From NCBI GenBank assembly GCA_008360975.2, contig CM039187.1, positions 19,435,495-19,499,494 on the forward strand: a stretch of 64,000 bases of DNA, read 5' to 3'. A program made the position numbers and the translations under genes. The notes under the pieces are model-generated. The model had not been told where the DNA came from and did no database searches. It saw only the letters and a program-made list of their open reading frames with translations. The stretch comes from Lichenostomus cassidix (taxonomy: Eukaryota > Chordata > Aves > Passeriformes > Meliphagidae). How positions within the stretch are numbered: the first letter of the stretch is position 1; each line of letters starts with the position of its first letter. This document shows positions 30,001 through 45,000 of this stretch, one piece after another.

Positions 30001-33000
30001 CTTGATGGGAAAATGCCACTGAGCAATCGGTCTTAGGATCTGGGTTAGAAGTGCAAGTGAAACAACTGAGTAAATATACTAAGAAGACTGTAATTTCCTT
30101 CCTCTAATGTTGCTATGGGCACACCAAAACAAAGCTAGGTCAGCTGCTGAGCCATCACCTCCGACAAGCTGCTGCACCTTTCGGTGAAATGCAATTTTGT
30201 CATCACTCTTGCCTCAGTTTAAATTAATTTAGAAGGATAAGGATAATGGCAATGAAATAATAATAAGACTGTAGCTCTTTCATGGGCAAAGGTCAGCTTA
30301 GACAATGAAGCCAGTCTTTGGATTCAGGACTTCAGGGAATGTATGGGAGGTTGTAGAATGCCTTTTTATTTTCCAACGGCAAATAAAAGTATCTTAACTT
30401 ACATTCCAAGTAAGGGAAAACACTTCCACAGGCATGACGTAGCGTATCACCAAATACCAGCCTCCAAAAGGATTACAGCAGTAAACAGATAATCCATTTC
30501 AAATGGGGTAAAAAATGTGTAAGCAGGGATCTTAAAATATGTAGCTAGTCATAGACAAGTTCTTAAGCACTAGTTCTTGAGACAAACTGCTAATTAAGTT
30601 ATTTTGCAACATTTTTTGCAAAGATGCAGTAGCTGCATCAAAAAAAAAAAAGGGAAGATGAAAAGAAGGTGGACAAGCATGAAAAATGTCTAAGATATAG
30701 AAGGTAGGAGAGGCAACGTCTTACAAACTAATTCTAAGAAAGGTGGTAATATACCTGAATAAGTCAATTTCTATAGCAAGGGTTTTAAAGGCTTTTTTTT
30801 TTTTTGAGCCTGAAGTAAGACTATTCACATGTATCATTTTATGTCTGCATTCAAAGGGCTATGTGCAAAGCCAACGAGAATCATTGTCAGAGGACCCCAG
30901 ATCAGGACTTAAACAAACCACTTGGACTCAGCATGTCCTATTTTCTTTGGTAAGTGAATTAATAAGTGTTCTGCACTAGACTAGTGCCAAGAAAAGCAAA
31001 TATACTGTTTTCACTGGCCAGCAAGTTAAAAAAAAACCTGAACAGCTCAGCACTGCCTTCGAAGATTCAGCTCTACTCACAGCTTCAACCAGTCCTGCTG
31101 GAAAAATGAGATCAGCATCTTTGTGGTAAAATTCATAGCAGTTTGCCATGTTGGTACATATACACATAGTATCTTCTGCACTCTGCTACTGCTGATTTGC
31201 AGCAGGTCTGGCCAAAACCCCTGATGATGCTGCAAGGACACAGCCCCAGAGCAACTTGGCCAACACTTGCCACAGCTCTGGCAGGAGTCAGCATGCTCTG
31301 TAAATTTCATGCTCCAAGCAGAAAGACCTTGCTACAAAAAATTTACTTGCTGCAGTCAGCTACTGAAAAAGGAAATGGGAATAAAACCCCAAACAATACA
31401 CCAAACAAAAACCCCACAACTTTACAACTTGATGGTGTTCATGTTCAGGCACTGTTATGCCATAAGAGTAAATAGGAGCTTGTGGTTTGGAGACATGTGT
31501 CCCCTCACACTGCTGAATGCCCCTGTTTGAGTATGTGGCAAGCAAAGCCTTTTAAAGTTAAGCCCAGTGCTCTGCACAGCAGCAAGCCCCTCTCATATAG
31601 GCAACTGTAAATGATTTCACCTGCTTCATTTAAAGGAAGGGAATAAGAAAAGGCAAGACTTCTGTGAGTTTAAATGTTCCTTTCACAACAGGAAATAACT
31701 GTTCTAACATCAGCCATCAGAAAGGATCAAAGCCTTATTTCAGGCAACAGTTGATTCTTAGTACAACATTAAGACAATGGTCACTGCTCAGAGATAAGCC
31801 TTATAACACAGATCTTTCCACATTCAGTTTTACATCAAATTCTCCTGCTCAAGTCAGTTGCAGGTTGCTACCAATAAATTCAGTTGTATTATGCTTACAA
31901 ACTAGCAGAATCTATCCAAAGGCCAGAACTAAAACCAGGACTAAGTCTGAGGTTAGGGTTTAGAAGGGGATGTGCTCCACCATCAGCACTACTGTTAAAT
32001 CCTGACCATCTGTCCAGGAGGGAGTGGGGGAAAAGTGTGGTGGGGCAGTGACAGGGGGGCTGCAGCAGCAGGTTTCTTGCTGCTGTTAACTAAAATCAGT
32101 GAGCTACTTTAAACTCCTGCTTAAGGCATGTGTTGCGCCCTATGTTTAATTTTGTGGCATTAAGCTAAATTCTTGCTAATGGCTGCATTGGGAAATTGGT
32201 TTTTAGGACTGAGTCTCCTGCTGAATTAAATGACAGCTCTCAGCAACCTTGCAGCAAAGCCTCAGTGCAGACTCTGCCCCACTCCCTTGGCAAGAGATAG
32301 CCCTCAAGTCTCAAGGTTGAAGCAGAGCATTTCCAAAACCTGGGCAGCAGAAGACACAGACCAGACCTCAGCTCAACAGTGTCACACACAGGTGCCACCA
32401 CACGGCCCCAGCTGAAACTAAGTCCAAATGGCTCAGTCTCACACTGTGCCTTGGCCAAATTATGAAATACCTGGAGAATGCTGCACCAAATTCTCATGCC
32501 AAGCAACACAGAGCAGCCTGACATGAAAGAGAACACGGATAGATCTCAGGCCAAGGTCTGGGCAGGGTGTTGCTGCACATGTGCTGCTTTAGTCTCAGGT
32601 TCTTTTCAACTGAAACAGCCATATTAGTGCTTAATTAATTGCAGAGTCAAACTAGTTCTACAATCTACTTATTTTGCTAGAAAGAGTCATATGGGATGCG
32701 TGCTAGGGCCAGAATCCATGTCACTGCCCCAGTGAAAATCCAGAAGAATGCCACTGATTTTAGGATAGTTATTATAGATTTTGCAGTGTAATCTCTAAAT
32801 CTAGCCCCAGCAATGCCCTTGCACAGATCACCGTTATTACTACATTTACTTGACAGAGGCAGCAGACCAATGAAGCAAGGTTGTCAACAGGTTACAAAAC
32901 CAACTTCCTAGACAGAGGCTGCATGATCTGCCACAAAGATAAAAATGTAAGATGCTGGTATATGTCTCTTCCACTTTCTCCACAGCTAGACTGCTAAGAG

Positions 33001-36000
33001 CCTGCTGAGTAAGACAAAAAAAAAATCCAAAACAACAGAAAACACTAAGAATGAATAATATTCCAAGACTCTTTTACTTATGAAAAACAACTGGCTTAGC
33101 ACAGTAGCAAGATTTACTGAGCCATAACTGTATAGAGTGCCTTCTGTGCTCTGTGGTGGGTGTGAGCATGCAGATGGCAGGAGGTGCCTCTGACCCAAGC
33201 TGGTTACCTTTGGCATGGTACCTGACTAGCTCTCCACAGCAGCAAGCTTCTCACCATGAGGGAGGGCATCTGTCTCTCAGGGCTTCCAAGGGCCACACAA
33301 TCTCGAGATGGCATGTGGCATGGTGCTATCCCCAACACAAAATGTGAGTGGCACATACTCAGCTCCTCAGAGGATCAGACCAGGACCTTCTCTCACAGGA
33401 ATAAGAGGGAACAAGAGCAGACAGTTACTCCTGTACTTACCTGTGGCTCAGAGGCCAGATTCATCTTGTAAGGATTTGTCTTTCCCTCTTCATTTACAAG
33501 TGGTGACCAGACTTTTGCCTCCGTTCTGCAACACACAAATTTTGAATAGTTAATCTGTTTTCATCAATGAGCATTGTTATTAAGACTCAAAGTTCATCAA
33601 TTTCTCAAACATTTCTGCAGTCTCTCGTATATAGCACAATCCACATCAGGAGGAATCTAGATGGCCTCATTTTAGGTACACAACAGGGATGGCTTAGACA
33701 TATTGTATGAGGTCCTTGGAGTAAGACAAGATCTCACCAGTGACTGTGAGACTCCACAGGCAGCACTTCAGGCATAGGCTCCCACCCAGGCTGTCAAGCT
33801 GCGGGTTACCGAAGAGCAGAAGCTGGAGGTATCTCTTAAATGCAGATCCCTTAACTGAATGGGACAATTCAGATTGCTGTGTGTTTCAGCTTTTATGGGT
33901 AGCCAGGGAAAGTAATGATTCTCATCTGTTTAACTATACAGAGAACATTTTGGTCTTGAAGCTGGACTGCCTTATAGATAGGCCAGAAATATTTTTTCAC
34001 TTCAGTCTCCAGAATTTTCTTCTTATTTATCGAGGTATCCATGTTGAACAAACAAATGCTTTTGGGAATTATGGAAAAAAAAAGAAGGATCCCAGTCTGC
34101 AATGGGCCTAAGAAATGAGATGACATCATGTGTCAGAGAAAGTCTACATAACCTTTACTGGTCTGTGGTCTGACCCAATTACTCACAGCAGACTGAAACA
34201 CAAGTCAAGTTCTACAACTAAAACCAACTGCTTTTACCATCATCATTGTGGAATGCTGCTGTCCCAAACAACGACAAACAAGTGGTGAGGAAGAAGCAGA
34301 GCGCTTGGATTTGCCTGAAGTACTTTGTGGGAAACATATGGTACCTACATTCTCAGAAGTACAGACAGTAGCTAGCATCTCAGATGGACTGAACAGTGCC
34401 ATTTCCCCCCAAACTTTTTAATAATAGGGAATGAGTGACTGCAGTACGGCTGAATGAAAACTGCTGTTCAATGCTAAGCATTGCAAGATGCAGCAACCAG
34501 ATGGCTGATAAACTCTTACAATGAGGTCTGAAAACCATGTCCTGTCCTGTTGACAGGAGCCCTTTTTGGAATCTGCAACTGCAGATAGATGTACTTCCTA
34601 GGTATTTGTGGGTCATGGACTAGCTATAATTTAAGTACTTAGTTAACAAAACAAGAATGATTCCACTGAGAATTAACTGGATTACTGGAAAGAGATTTTC
34701 CATTTTAAAGAGGTACAAAGAGACAACAAACAGAAAAGGCTTATAGAACTGACCAGGATGGAGAAACAGGGTATAGAGCTGCCCACAATGTATTCCCTCT
34801 AAAAGCCCTCCAAAGTCACAACGTTTTTTGAACAGCCCAAACTTAGCTGAGGTGCACATATATATCCCAGGCATTTGCTTCATAAATAGTATTTTAATAC
34901 TTGCACTCAGAGGGCAGCTCTGTGGGAGGAGATGGGAGGCAGCATTCTCAGTCAGGGAAGAGGAAGAGTTTTATTGACTTGCTATTCCCTCTACTGCACT
35001 GTGGACTTTACACAGAAGAAACCTGTACGAAATCTGCTGCACTGTACCTCATTTCACAGGAAAGTACAAACACACAGGTCACACCAGATATCCTTTATGG
35101 GCATTTAGGTACAGCAAACCTTTGACTCCTGGTTATTGCATCCTGCAGGCCCAGCTGCAGTGCTGATACCTGACAACCTATGCCACTCAAATCCTGCTGT
35201 CCAGCAAGCTGGGGCACATGCAGACAAGTATGACTGCAACAGCTGCATGGAATTAGATCCACACCAATCTGATCATCTTGTCACAACAGCTGCTGTTACT
35301 GGATGCACAACGTGCCTCAGGTGAATACAGAACAACCACTCCCTCCTTGCTTTTGGCAACCCATCCTTTAAGGTACCTGAGGAACCAGCAATTTCACCCA
35401 GATTATGGCTATCAAGCTTCACAAAGTCATGCCTATTTCCAGGATGGCTGTATTTTACACACCTGCAGACTGCACATAGGGGAGCAGCCAGTTGACCAAT
35501 ACAAAGTCTTATTCCTTGAAAGTGTTTGGAGATCATATATGACCAAGTTTCATATCCTCTGGAAAAACAGGGGATACAGCAAAATGTAAAGAAATCAGAC
35601 ACCCTGCCAGCCAGGCTATAAGCAAAGGGACACTGGCTGGAGACGAACGAGCAGCTCAGAGAGCATTAAACACTTCAGCTGATTTCTAGCATGAGGCATC
35701 CTGTGCCAGTTCTCACAGCAGTGATCCAAGAACTTTTGAGGTAGCATTTTCTTTTACAGCAGTTTAATACTGTAAGTGTTGAGAAGCACCAGAACACTTT
35801 ATTCAGACAGAAAAATTTAAGCCTAGAGCAGGCCAGAGTATGAATACGAAACAGAAACTTCCCCTCAAGCACTTGTTTGCATCCCACTGCCCCTCACTCA
35901 ATGTGCTTGAGGTGTTGGTGACACAGCACATAGGACTCCAGTGTAGGGGAAGCAGGTGTAGCCAACTTCTGCAGCCCACAGGGGGTTTTGACCAGACTTT

Positions 36001-39000
36001 TCTCCTTTATTTATAAGCAAGGCAAGTAAGTTTATTACACAGACTGCTGCCATTCTGCTCTGTCACTGGATATAAATGGAAGCACCAAGGTCACTCCAAG
36101 CTTTACTTTCAATCCAGTCTAAAAGTTATCCAAACAGAAATGTTAAATAGGCCATGCATCTGTCCCTCTAAGGCAGGGAGGATAAAGCTTCCCTTTGTCT
36201 TCACAGCAGCTGTGGCAAAGCCCCTCAGCCACTCTCAGCAGCCCATTTATGGCCCCAGTGAAGCAGCAAAAAGGACACAGCTTTGCTCTCCCTGGCTTTA
36301 GCCAGCAGACCTTTCAAGGCATGTGCCCCATCCCACTGCACCCCCTGTGCATCCCATGGTCTGTGGGTCTAAATAGGACCACTATGGTACCAGCTCTCAG
36401 CAAGGGTTTCCTGGCTCTGTTCCTGGTGTCAATGTCTGTAATTCTACTGAAGTGTGGCAGGAAGAAGAAAAACAGCACCTGAAAGTTCACCTTATATCCC
36501 ACTACTGGCCCAGGGCTTACTTTCTGCAGCACTGGGAAGTGTGGGCACCAGGCACAGACAGCAGGGCAGATTAGACTCACCATGGTTGTACTTCATCTAT
36601 ATGTTTTCATATCTTAGTTATATGAAGGAGGGAACAGGCATTAGAGCAGCTAAACCCAGCTCTGGTAACAGTACCTTCAGTTCACATCAGGCTGCTACTG
36701 GTAATGGCTTTCTGGAGGATTTTTTCCCCCAAATTTGAGGGAGAAGGCCCCCAGCCAAAAAACCACCTCCATGCTCTCCTCAGCAAGGCTGTACTCCTGC
36801 CACTGAGCATGGCCATGCTAGCAGGGCTGCCAGACCTGCTTCTCCACTGATGAAGGGGCTAGAAGTCCAACAGCCTGCTGGGGAATCTCACCCTGTCTGG
36901 CAAAAGCCAGAGGCTTTGGCATCCTTATTGGATCTCAGAGACTCATGATATTCATCAGTTGATGAATATTTATTTTATAACATTGTTTTTCATGCATATT
37001 CTTTCAAATGAGACTCCATCAGAGAGCAACACTCCAACAGTGCAGGATGACAAAAACATGGCACAAACAAGCCTGAGAATGAGTGTCAAGCAAATTACTT
37101 CCAGGCACATGGATATACAAACTTTGTCATGTTTGCAGTTACCATTTCCATGCTGTTTCCTTACTACAGGATAGAGAGTAACCAAGACAGGGCCAGGGAA
37201 TGAGCCATGCATCTTCCATTTCACCCAGGCATAAACCAAGACCCAAGATTAGAAAGAAATTTCTCTGGTGCTAGTTTGGATGCAGAGGTACTGGTAGGAA
37301 AAAAAGGAAGGAAACTGCATGCAAGTCAAGGCAGGAGTCCAGAGAGGTATTTATGAAACAACACTTCTCAAGCAGCTTGGCTTGAATATGATGTAATATA
37401 AACACTACAAGAGCCTAGATTTTGCTATCAGCACTTTGCATGCAAAGCTGGGCTATACCTTCAAGGGAAAATTCAGAGCTGGAAAATGAGGGTTTAATGC
37501 TTTGTGCCCAGAACTGTGTAATTTCCATAAAGAAGAAAGGCACATCTACACTCTCATTTCACACACTGGGATGGACAAAACCAAGATACCAAAGTAGCAA
37601 ATAAATCCCAAAAGACTGAAAAGTTTCTTCTACAGAACAAAGTTTGTTAGCTGAAAAATGAGGAAAGACCTAAAGAATTTATCTTTCACAATCCTCTCAC
37701 CAGAGTTTTAGACAGGCATTTTAATAATGTTTAGAAACTAACCACAAGAGCTCTCAGACTACCAGGAAGGCATCTTTTAATCAGCCTTTTAGCTACAACA
37801 GCAGCAAAATACAGACCCTTTGCTTTAAACATGAGTAGTCACCTTAAACAACCACCTATTAATGGATATACTCACTTTGGCAAGCAAAACTGTACTCAGG
37901 CTGCATGCAGCCCGTTGTCAATTCAAACAGCAATTTGTCTCCTCCTGGAGACAGGAGGCCCCAGATGTATTTCTCCAGGCATGGCTCTCTTGCATTTCAG
38001 GTGTCTCTTTATACAATCACTAAAGCCAAAAAGGCAGCTCCAGTTACACAGAAGTAACAGAAGTTTATCTCAAGCAGGTTCATGACAGCTACAAAGGCTA
38101 AGACACAGTTGACTAATCCGACCCACTTCCACTAGCCAGCTGCAGAGTTAACTGTATTTGCCTCACCAAAGAGGCTCTAAAATCACAAAAAATACCAAGC
38201 TTGATTTGCCAAAATTACTTTGAATGTGCCAATTGATAGTAAAAGCTGCTGGCATGCACCAGAAGGGCTGGGAGCAGCACACCGGCCATGGGGAGGTTTG
38301 GAGCAGCCACGGAGGGCCAGACAACCTGCATGGCCTTATATAGCTGCACACTGAGCAGCTGGCTTTTCCCATGGCCAAAGGAATTATTAGTAAGATGACA
38401 GAACTGGAAAACTCTTCTTGGCAGGGAAGCAAGAAAGCAAACCTAAATGAGTCAACGGATTCCACCAACTTCCTAGAACAGAAATCCAAGCCTGTTGTGG
38501 CTTTGTGCAGCTATTCCCCACAGCTCAGACCTGGGAACACATGGAGCAAGAGTGCAACCAAACCTACCACATAAAATGTAGAGCACATCACACATGTGCT
38601 CTCTTCTTCTTCATAAGCATCTACGCACATTCTTTTCTGACAATCCATTTAACATGTCCCAAAAGCAGATCTGACTCCCCTGAGCCCAGCACTTTTCAAA
38701 GAACAAATACGTAGCTTCATTCCTTGGCAGCACTTTCAGCAAATTAAAAGACTAGTTTGCAAACAAAAAAGGTGCATTAATATATTATAAACTGGCAGCT
38801 GAAAAGCAGCTCAAAATTTGATGGAAATGACAGTGGTAGCAGAACAAGAGATTACATGTTTTCAATCCATTTTCACAAATATTCCCCTCTATCCCTCCAC
38901 TACCCCCAAACTGCCTCCAGGCATAAAGGGGAGGACAGATTCACTATAGGAACACATTCTTTGTTGGGAAAAAACCCTATATAAATATACACTTTACCTC

Positions 39001-42000
39001 TGAGTTGCTCAAGGTTGCACAGTTCCACCACCCGTCTGGTGACTATAGCCACAGGCAAAGACACATTTGTTTAAGAAATAATTTGCACCCATGCTACAAC
39101 GAACATTTGTCTGCTTTTGTACACCTGCAGCTACAACAGAGCTGTGTGTCAAATTCATCATGACCATTTCCACTGACATAGGTGATACCTGGATCTTTTG
39201 GCTATCACATGAATTTTGTGGTAGGAATATTTGTTCCTCCTGCACCTTCCTTTCTTTAAATGTTCTTTGTCAAGGGGAAGGATCTTACTAAAAATAGTTA
39301 CCAACTTTCTTTAGAAATTTAGCGTTTCTCCAATCTGTTGGACACATCTTGCTGCTTACCCCCATTCATGGAGAACAGTCTGGAGCAAGGCTTTGCTCAG
39401 CCCTAAAATGTCAGTGCAGTGATGTTCACAGCCTAATTTGAAAAAAAAAAAAAAATCACCCGGAAAAAGAGGAGTAGCTCTTCTCAAAAACTCAAAACGT
39501 AATTTTACCTACAAACAGGAGAGACTCAAAAATCTCCCTGTGAATTTCTCAGTTCAGCAACCAGGTGGGCTTGAGTTCACTGAAGCACACTGTCTTGAGC
39601 CTGATTTTATACTGCTGAAGACAGTAATGGAACATTTATTTTGGTTTCTGGAAAACTAAAACAAAAAACAAAATGAATGAACAAGTACAGGCTCAGAAAA
39701 GAGAGGGAGCTGCTAGACAGGGAGTTCAGTGGGAATTTGTTACATATACCAACATTGTTGGACACCCACTTTCAAGGCAGAAGACAGACCTTTCCAACTC
39801 TGTTCACAAAGCACAAGGCAGTGCCACTTAGAAAAGAACATTGAGAGAAAGCAATTTGTGGCTGGGTTTTAAATTCTAGAAAATTAAGAGATTTGCCCCT
39901 TTGGGTGAAAAAGCAGACGAGAAATGTTTTCTTCAGCTAAAAAGTTGATCCATTTTTAATGGTGACTTGTGTTAGACTAGATTTCCTGCCTACAATCTGA
40001 TCTGAAATATTTTTGGACTGTTACCATCGTTAAGAAAAATAGCGAAACAGGAAACATTGGAATGCTGTTGATATACACAATCAAGCAGACAGTGCAAACA
40101 GCATTTCCTTTACCAGAAGTGTTTAAGTCCTTTCAGTTCTCTACACTTACACTTCTTTTAGTAAGCCAAACATGAAGATATCTTAACTGCTTGGCTATGA
40201 TTAAGAGAAGAGAGTTGCCTATTTGAAGAACACATGTGTATAAAGATTGTTTTGCTTCACAGAAGAGCACATGAAAAAGACAAGCATAGTACAATACTTC
40301 CACGAAACACTCACCAAGCCTTCAGCTACTTGCAGCTTAAAGGCTTTCTGCAGCAGAGATACCTCCCTTGTATATATAATCCTTTAAAGAATTGCCTTGC
40401 ACTAATTCACCCACTAGGCTCTTCAAACCACATACACTCACCACTCTTACATCACAGTCACAAATGAAGTCTCCACTGTCACAATGGTGTTGATCCTGCG
40501 GTGAAACTGAAACACCTCATGTGAGCTCAGACCTGTCTGAAAATTTCACCTGGCACAACCTTGCTGCCACTCTGAATGCAGGTCAGAGAATATCGAGCAT
40601 GGGTGACCATTTAAACGAGTAATCATAAAAAATTCATCAGCTAGGAATTTAAAAATCACTAAGGATTTATGCTTTCACAACACATCTCTCCAAAGGTGAG
40701 TAGAAAAGAAAGACTGGAAGACTTATTACTTCAGAAAACCTGGCACAGCTGGGCACACCCTCACACCAGCTGTGTGATATTCCAGCCCACAGAGATGCTG
40801 CTCTGTCAGAGCAATGGTCTGTGCCAGCACAGCTCCTTGGTACAACTGATTCAGCTAACAAGCCACAATTGCACAGTGTGGAGACCAGATCCAAGGGCTG
40901 GTGGTGTTGAAGCGCAAATGATATACATTTCTTTCCATACTCAGCCAACTACTTACAGAGCTACTTTGACAGAGAAAAAACTTCCAGCTCTGACCTGATT
41001 GTATTGTGAGCCTTCCTCACCAAATGTATGGTCAAGCCTTAGTGACAGAGTTGTGTCCACCAAGGCTCAGAAAGCCCAAGCTGTACCACTTGGCCAGGTG
41101 GCACTCATTTTCCCCAAGAGCCCTCCTTCCTCTCCACCTCCATGACAATGCCCTTCCCTTCTTCACAGAGGAGGGCTCACCACCATAGTCTGCTTTCGTC
41201 ACCCACTTCCTCTACCTTACATTGAGCGCAAAGATGAAGCATGGCTCCAGGCCTTTTAAAATGCTTTCTCTGTCACCTCTCTAGGCATCCTCTCAAGACC
41301 TTTCATTTTAAGGCCTTAGATTGCAAAGTAAAGAAGAGCTCCTGCCTCAGCAATAAAGATTATGTAGCACTTCTGATCACTGAGTCCCACCGCATTTAGA
41401 CCAACACAGTTATAGGGGCCCAGAAGAAGGCACTACGGATAAAATATTCTCAGTGGAGTACAACCAGGAAAGACAACATGATGCGCACAAATTTTACATA
41501 GAGCAATGGGTAGTAATATCAAACCCTAAAGTGGTAAGAAGCCAGATCACTGCTTTCACATCCTTGCAGTTTTGACACTGTCCTTGGCCATTCTGCCAGC
41601 AGAACTCAGTGATCAGTAAAGCAGCAGAAATGTCCAACACACACTCATGCTATCTCATTGAAAGGGGGTCTAAAAGTTGGGCTGTGTGAACTCAAAGGCC
41701 CTGCACAATTTTACACAGCTGCAGATCCAGCTAGAAATCTCTTTCGCACCCAAGGCCAATGAAATGTGCATGGGGTAGTTATAAGCTTAACGACTTTGTA
41801 ATTAACATTAGCAAACACATTTTACAGACTCAGTGATCTGTAAGAGTGAACTTGCCTGCAGGCTGAAAGAGCCCTTGCCTCCCTTCCTCTCTCCCCAACA
41901 GAACTACATGGGACTGGTTTGCCAAGCCAAGCAGCTGGGTATTTTGGAGAGGAAAAGGAGCACTCCTTTGCAGGAACATTACATGCTGCTAAATTCAAGG

Positions 42001-45000
42001 CCTATGAGAAACTCTAGGGTTAACAGGCTGCTGCAATGCTCACAACCCATGCACACTGCCTGTACTGTGTTACGTTCTTCCATCTGTGAATTCTCTCAAT
42101 GAACCATCGGGCTTTTTTTGGCCAAGACCCATAGCTTCTTCCTGAAGTGGGAAATGCCTGCTGAACTCCTGGCATTGTCCGAGCTATGGTAAAGACTTCT
42201 GTTTATCACAGAAAAGCCCTGAACAACTGACCCACTGGGTCATTTAAGGCATGCTTTAGCACTCCTTTTGAAAACACTTCCCCTCCATCTGCCCTGAAAC
42301 TGATGGATGACCACTCTGAGGGAAGGCAAGCGCAGGAAAAACTCACTCCAGAGCAACTAGAAATTCCACACTGCATCTACCATCTGACTTTGAAAAGTGC
42401 TGGTACCTGTGGCTCCAATTCAAACCAAAAGGAAGGATAAATCCCCAGCACCCTCAACAAAAACTGGCTGCAGTTCTTTCAAGCAGCAACAGGTCAATGC
42501 AAAGCAGACCCCTGCCTTCCCATCTCCATTTCTTTTCTGTGTAAAGACGGTCCAAGAACAAAGCATGGCTGGGGAAAGGAATAAAGTTGTCCATTGCTCT
42601 GCAGTTCAAGATGGTGGGAAGGCTGAAGCCAGCCCTGTGCTCTACACTAGTGACAGAAATTGTGGCTCAGCTGTCACCTCCCTTTAGTTTTTCAGGACTT
42701 GGAGAGACTGATGCCTAAGAGGAACTTCATTGCACTCTGGGCCATCACTGTTTAACACTGACAGTACTGTTTGATCAAGAGGCTTCAAAATGCACATTTC
42801 TGAGCCTGTGCATAGCAGAAACCAGGCAATTAATTGCTTGGAACAACACATAAGCATATATTTTAACTGCTAAATCAGTGCAACGGGAAGGAAGGTCATC
42901 TCTGGTTACACCTCCTCTGCTACAAGTGAAGTTTTCATGAGACCATCTCTGGTTTCTTGCTGTCAGGAGCCACAAAACAAGCTGACAGACTCTGCCATAA
43001 ATTATCAGCCAATTCCTCACTTGGAAAGTTGTTTTCATAAGGTCAAAGTGCAGCAAATGCAAGCAGCATTAGGATTAAAGGATGAAATGCAATTCACTGT
43101 TGCTACCGAGCACTTGCCAGACAAAGCACTAAGAGGTCAAATTAAACCAGCCAGAGAGGTTTACTGTCAAACCAAAACACAGCTACTGCCCACTCTCCCT
43201 TTCTCCAGCCCCAGTCTTACTCAGCTACGTACCTGCTGACTGTCAGAGTTAGTTCATCTGCGCAACCCTTGATTTTGTTTTGTGCCTCAAGGTGCGTCAT
43301 GTTATCTGTGTTCACTCCATCAATGGCTATGATCTGGTCTCCTATACACAAGTTGGCTATTGCAGCTTTGCTACCCGGAGTCACCTAAAAGAAAACAAAA
43401 AGACTGAATGAACTTTCCAGGGAGGAGATTTCCATAGCAACATTTGAAAAACAGTTGGAGAAGTTGTGTTTTTTCTCACTGGAACAAAGAGGGAGCATAG
43501 AGGTTAAAAATAAAGAAAGTAAATTCTCAGCAGAAATCTATCTAGGTCTTTTAGATACAGTATTTTGTTTTGGCACCCACAGATAGAAATCTGGAGAGAG
43601 GACAACAGGTAAATAACAAAAATAGTATTTTCACTCAAGACAATTCTCATGCTGGAGAGCAAAATCATACAGAAAGCAGCTCTGTTCCCTCCTGGACAAA
43701 GTAGTGCTCTCTGAAATAGAAGGCACTGAGGACAGACAGAAGCCCAAGACTAAGAACAGAGGTGACAGAAAAGTGTGTCAGTCACTACAATACGATCAGT
43801 ACCAATCACAAATGCCTTTGCCTGCATCACAATCTCACTTGTTTTCTTCCTTGAAGGAAAGGCTTGGACTCGAGATTTTGGATTCCTTCTTTAGTTATAA
43901 TAATCTGGTTTTGCCCAGGAAGAGGTGGAACACACTTTTATTGACTTCAGCAAGATAATCACAAAGCAGTGCATGATCTAATAAGCAGAGATTGGAAGGG
44001 AGAAGAGCATTAGAAACTTCATCTTTAAACCACAAGCTGTCAATAGTGTCTAAAAAAGTAAAAGCACTAACCCTCCAGCCTGACCACAGCACACCTTGAT
44101 ACCTTCTGCCATACTGCATTTCCCTTTCCTCTCCATGGGATCCCAGACAGAAGACACAGTGCAACAATGCCATCAGTATGACATTCCTCATGAAAAAGGT
44201 CCCAGCAAGAACTTGACATTTTCAAGCAAATCAGCTAAATGGCTTGTTAATTTTGTCCTACTTCTTTTAAAAAGGTGTCCTCTTGACAACTGATACCTCT
44301 TTGGACCAAAATTATTGCCTGGATAGAGGGCGAATAACGTCATGCTTGTGGCTTTGCAAACACCACATAAGATTTTCTGCAGTTTTAATGAGTTTGTGAA
44401 AGGAGTGTAATGATTTCTATGGGCTTTCATCCATTATTTAACCGGCAGAGGAAATGAGAAGGGTAGACTGCTCCCAGACATTAGTACAGATTAAAACATG
44501 CCTTGCAGCTGAGACATACCTCATTTATGAGTCCATTGCAACTGGTATTCATTCTACATACTCATGCTAGGTTTCAGCATGCTGGAAAGCAGCTGAGCAA
44601 ACCCAGCAGAGCTTTCAGACATACGTATCATTCACAAGATTCAGAGATCCCTCCTAACTAGGACTTGGTTGGCAAATCATCGCCCCCAGGGAAACAGTCC
44701 CCATCTAGAGGTGTCACACATTAGCAGCAATCACTGTTTTCCCTGCGCCAAAACTCAGGTTGTTCAGCACATCTCCTCACAGTTGTAGTGGGCTATTTTC
44801 CCCAACCAGTGAAGAAAGATCACAAGATGGTTTTCTTTTTTCACCTCTCTACTAGTAAAGTATTTCATGCAAAAGGGAAGGACACAGATGTGGATCACAG
44901 ATTTCCAAGGCTGACTAAGGTGCTCAATGTTAATCCAAAGAGCTTCAGATGGGTTAACCAACAGTGAATGTCTACCTGCACACCACTTTGAATGCTGCAA

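Larger units (their letters stand above)
23427..33440 (-). other. PDLIM1: PDLIM1 intron 3
   Basis: This 10-kb intron holds A-rich (28,317-28,347) and A/C-rich (29,664-29,718) low-complexity runs. The open frames of 181 codons (25461-26006, minus) and 161 codons (27244-27729, plus) show no domain, splice pairing or family resemblance that I can see. Confidence 0.75.

Noticed and set aside
39288..39297. Exact MEF2-type site CTAAAAATAG in PDLIM1 intron 2, and a second match near 17,996
   Set aside because: Such matches are expected about every 8 kb by chance on two strands, so these alone are not evidence of muscle control.
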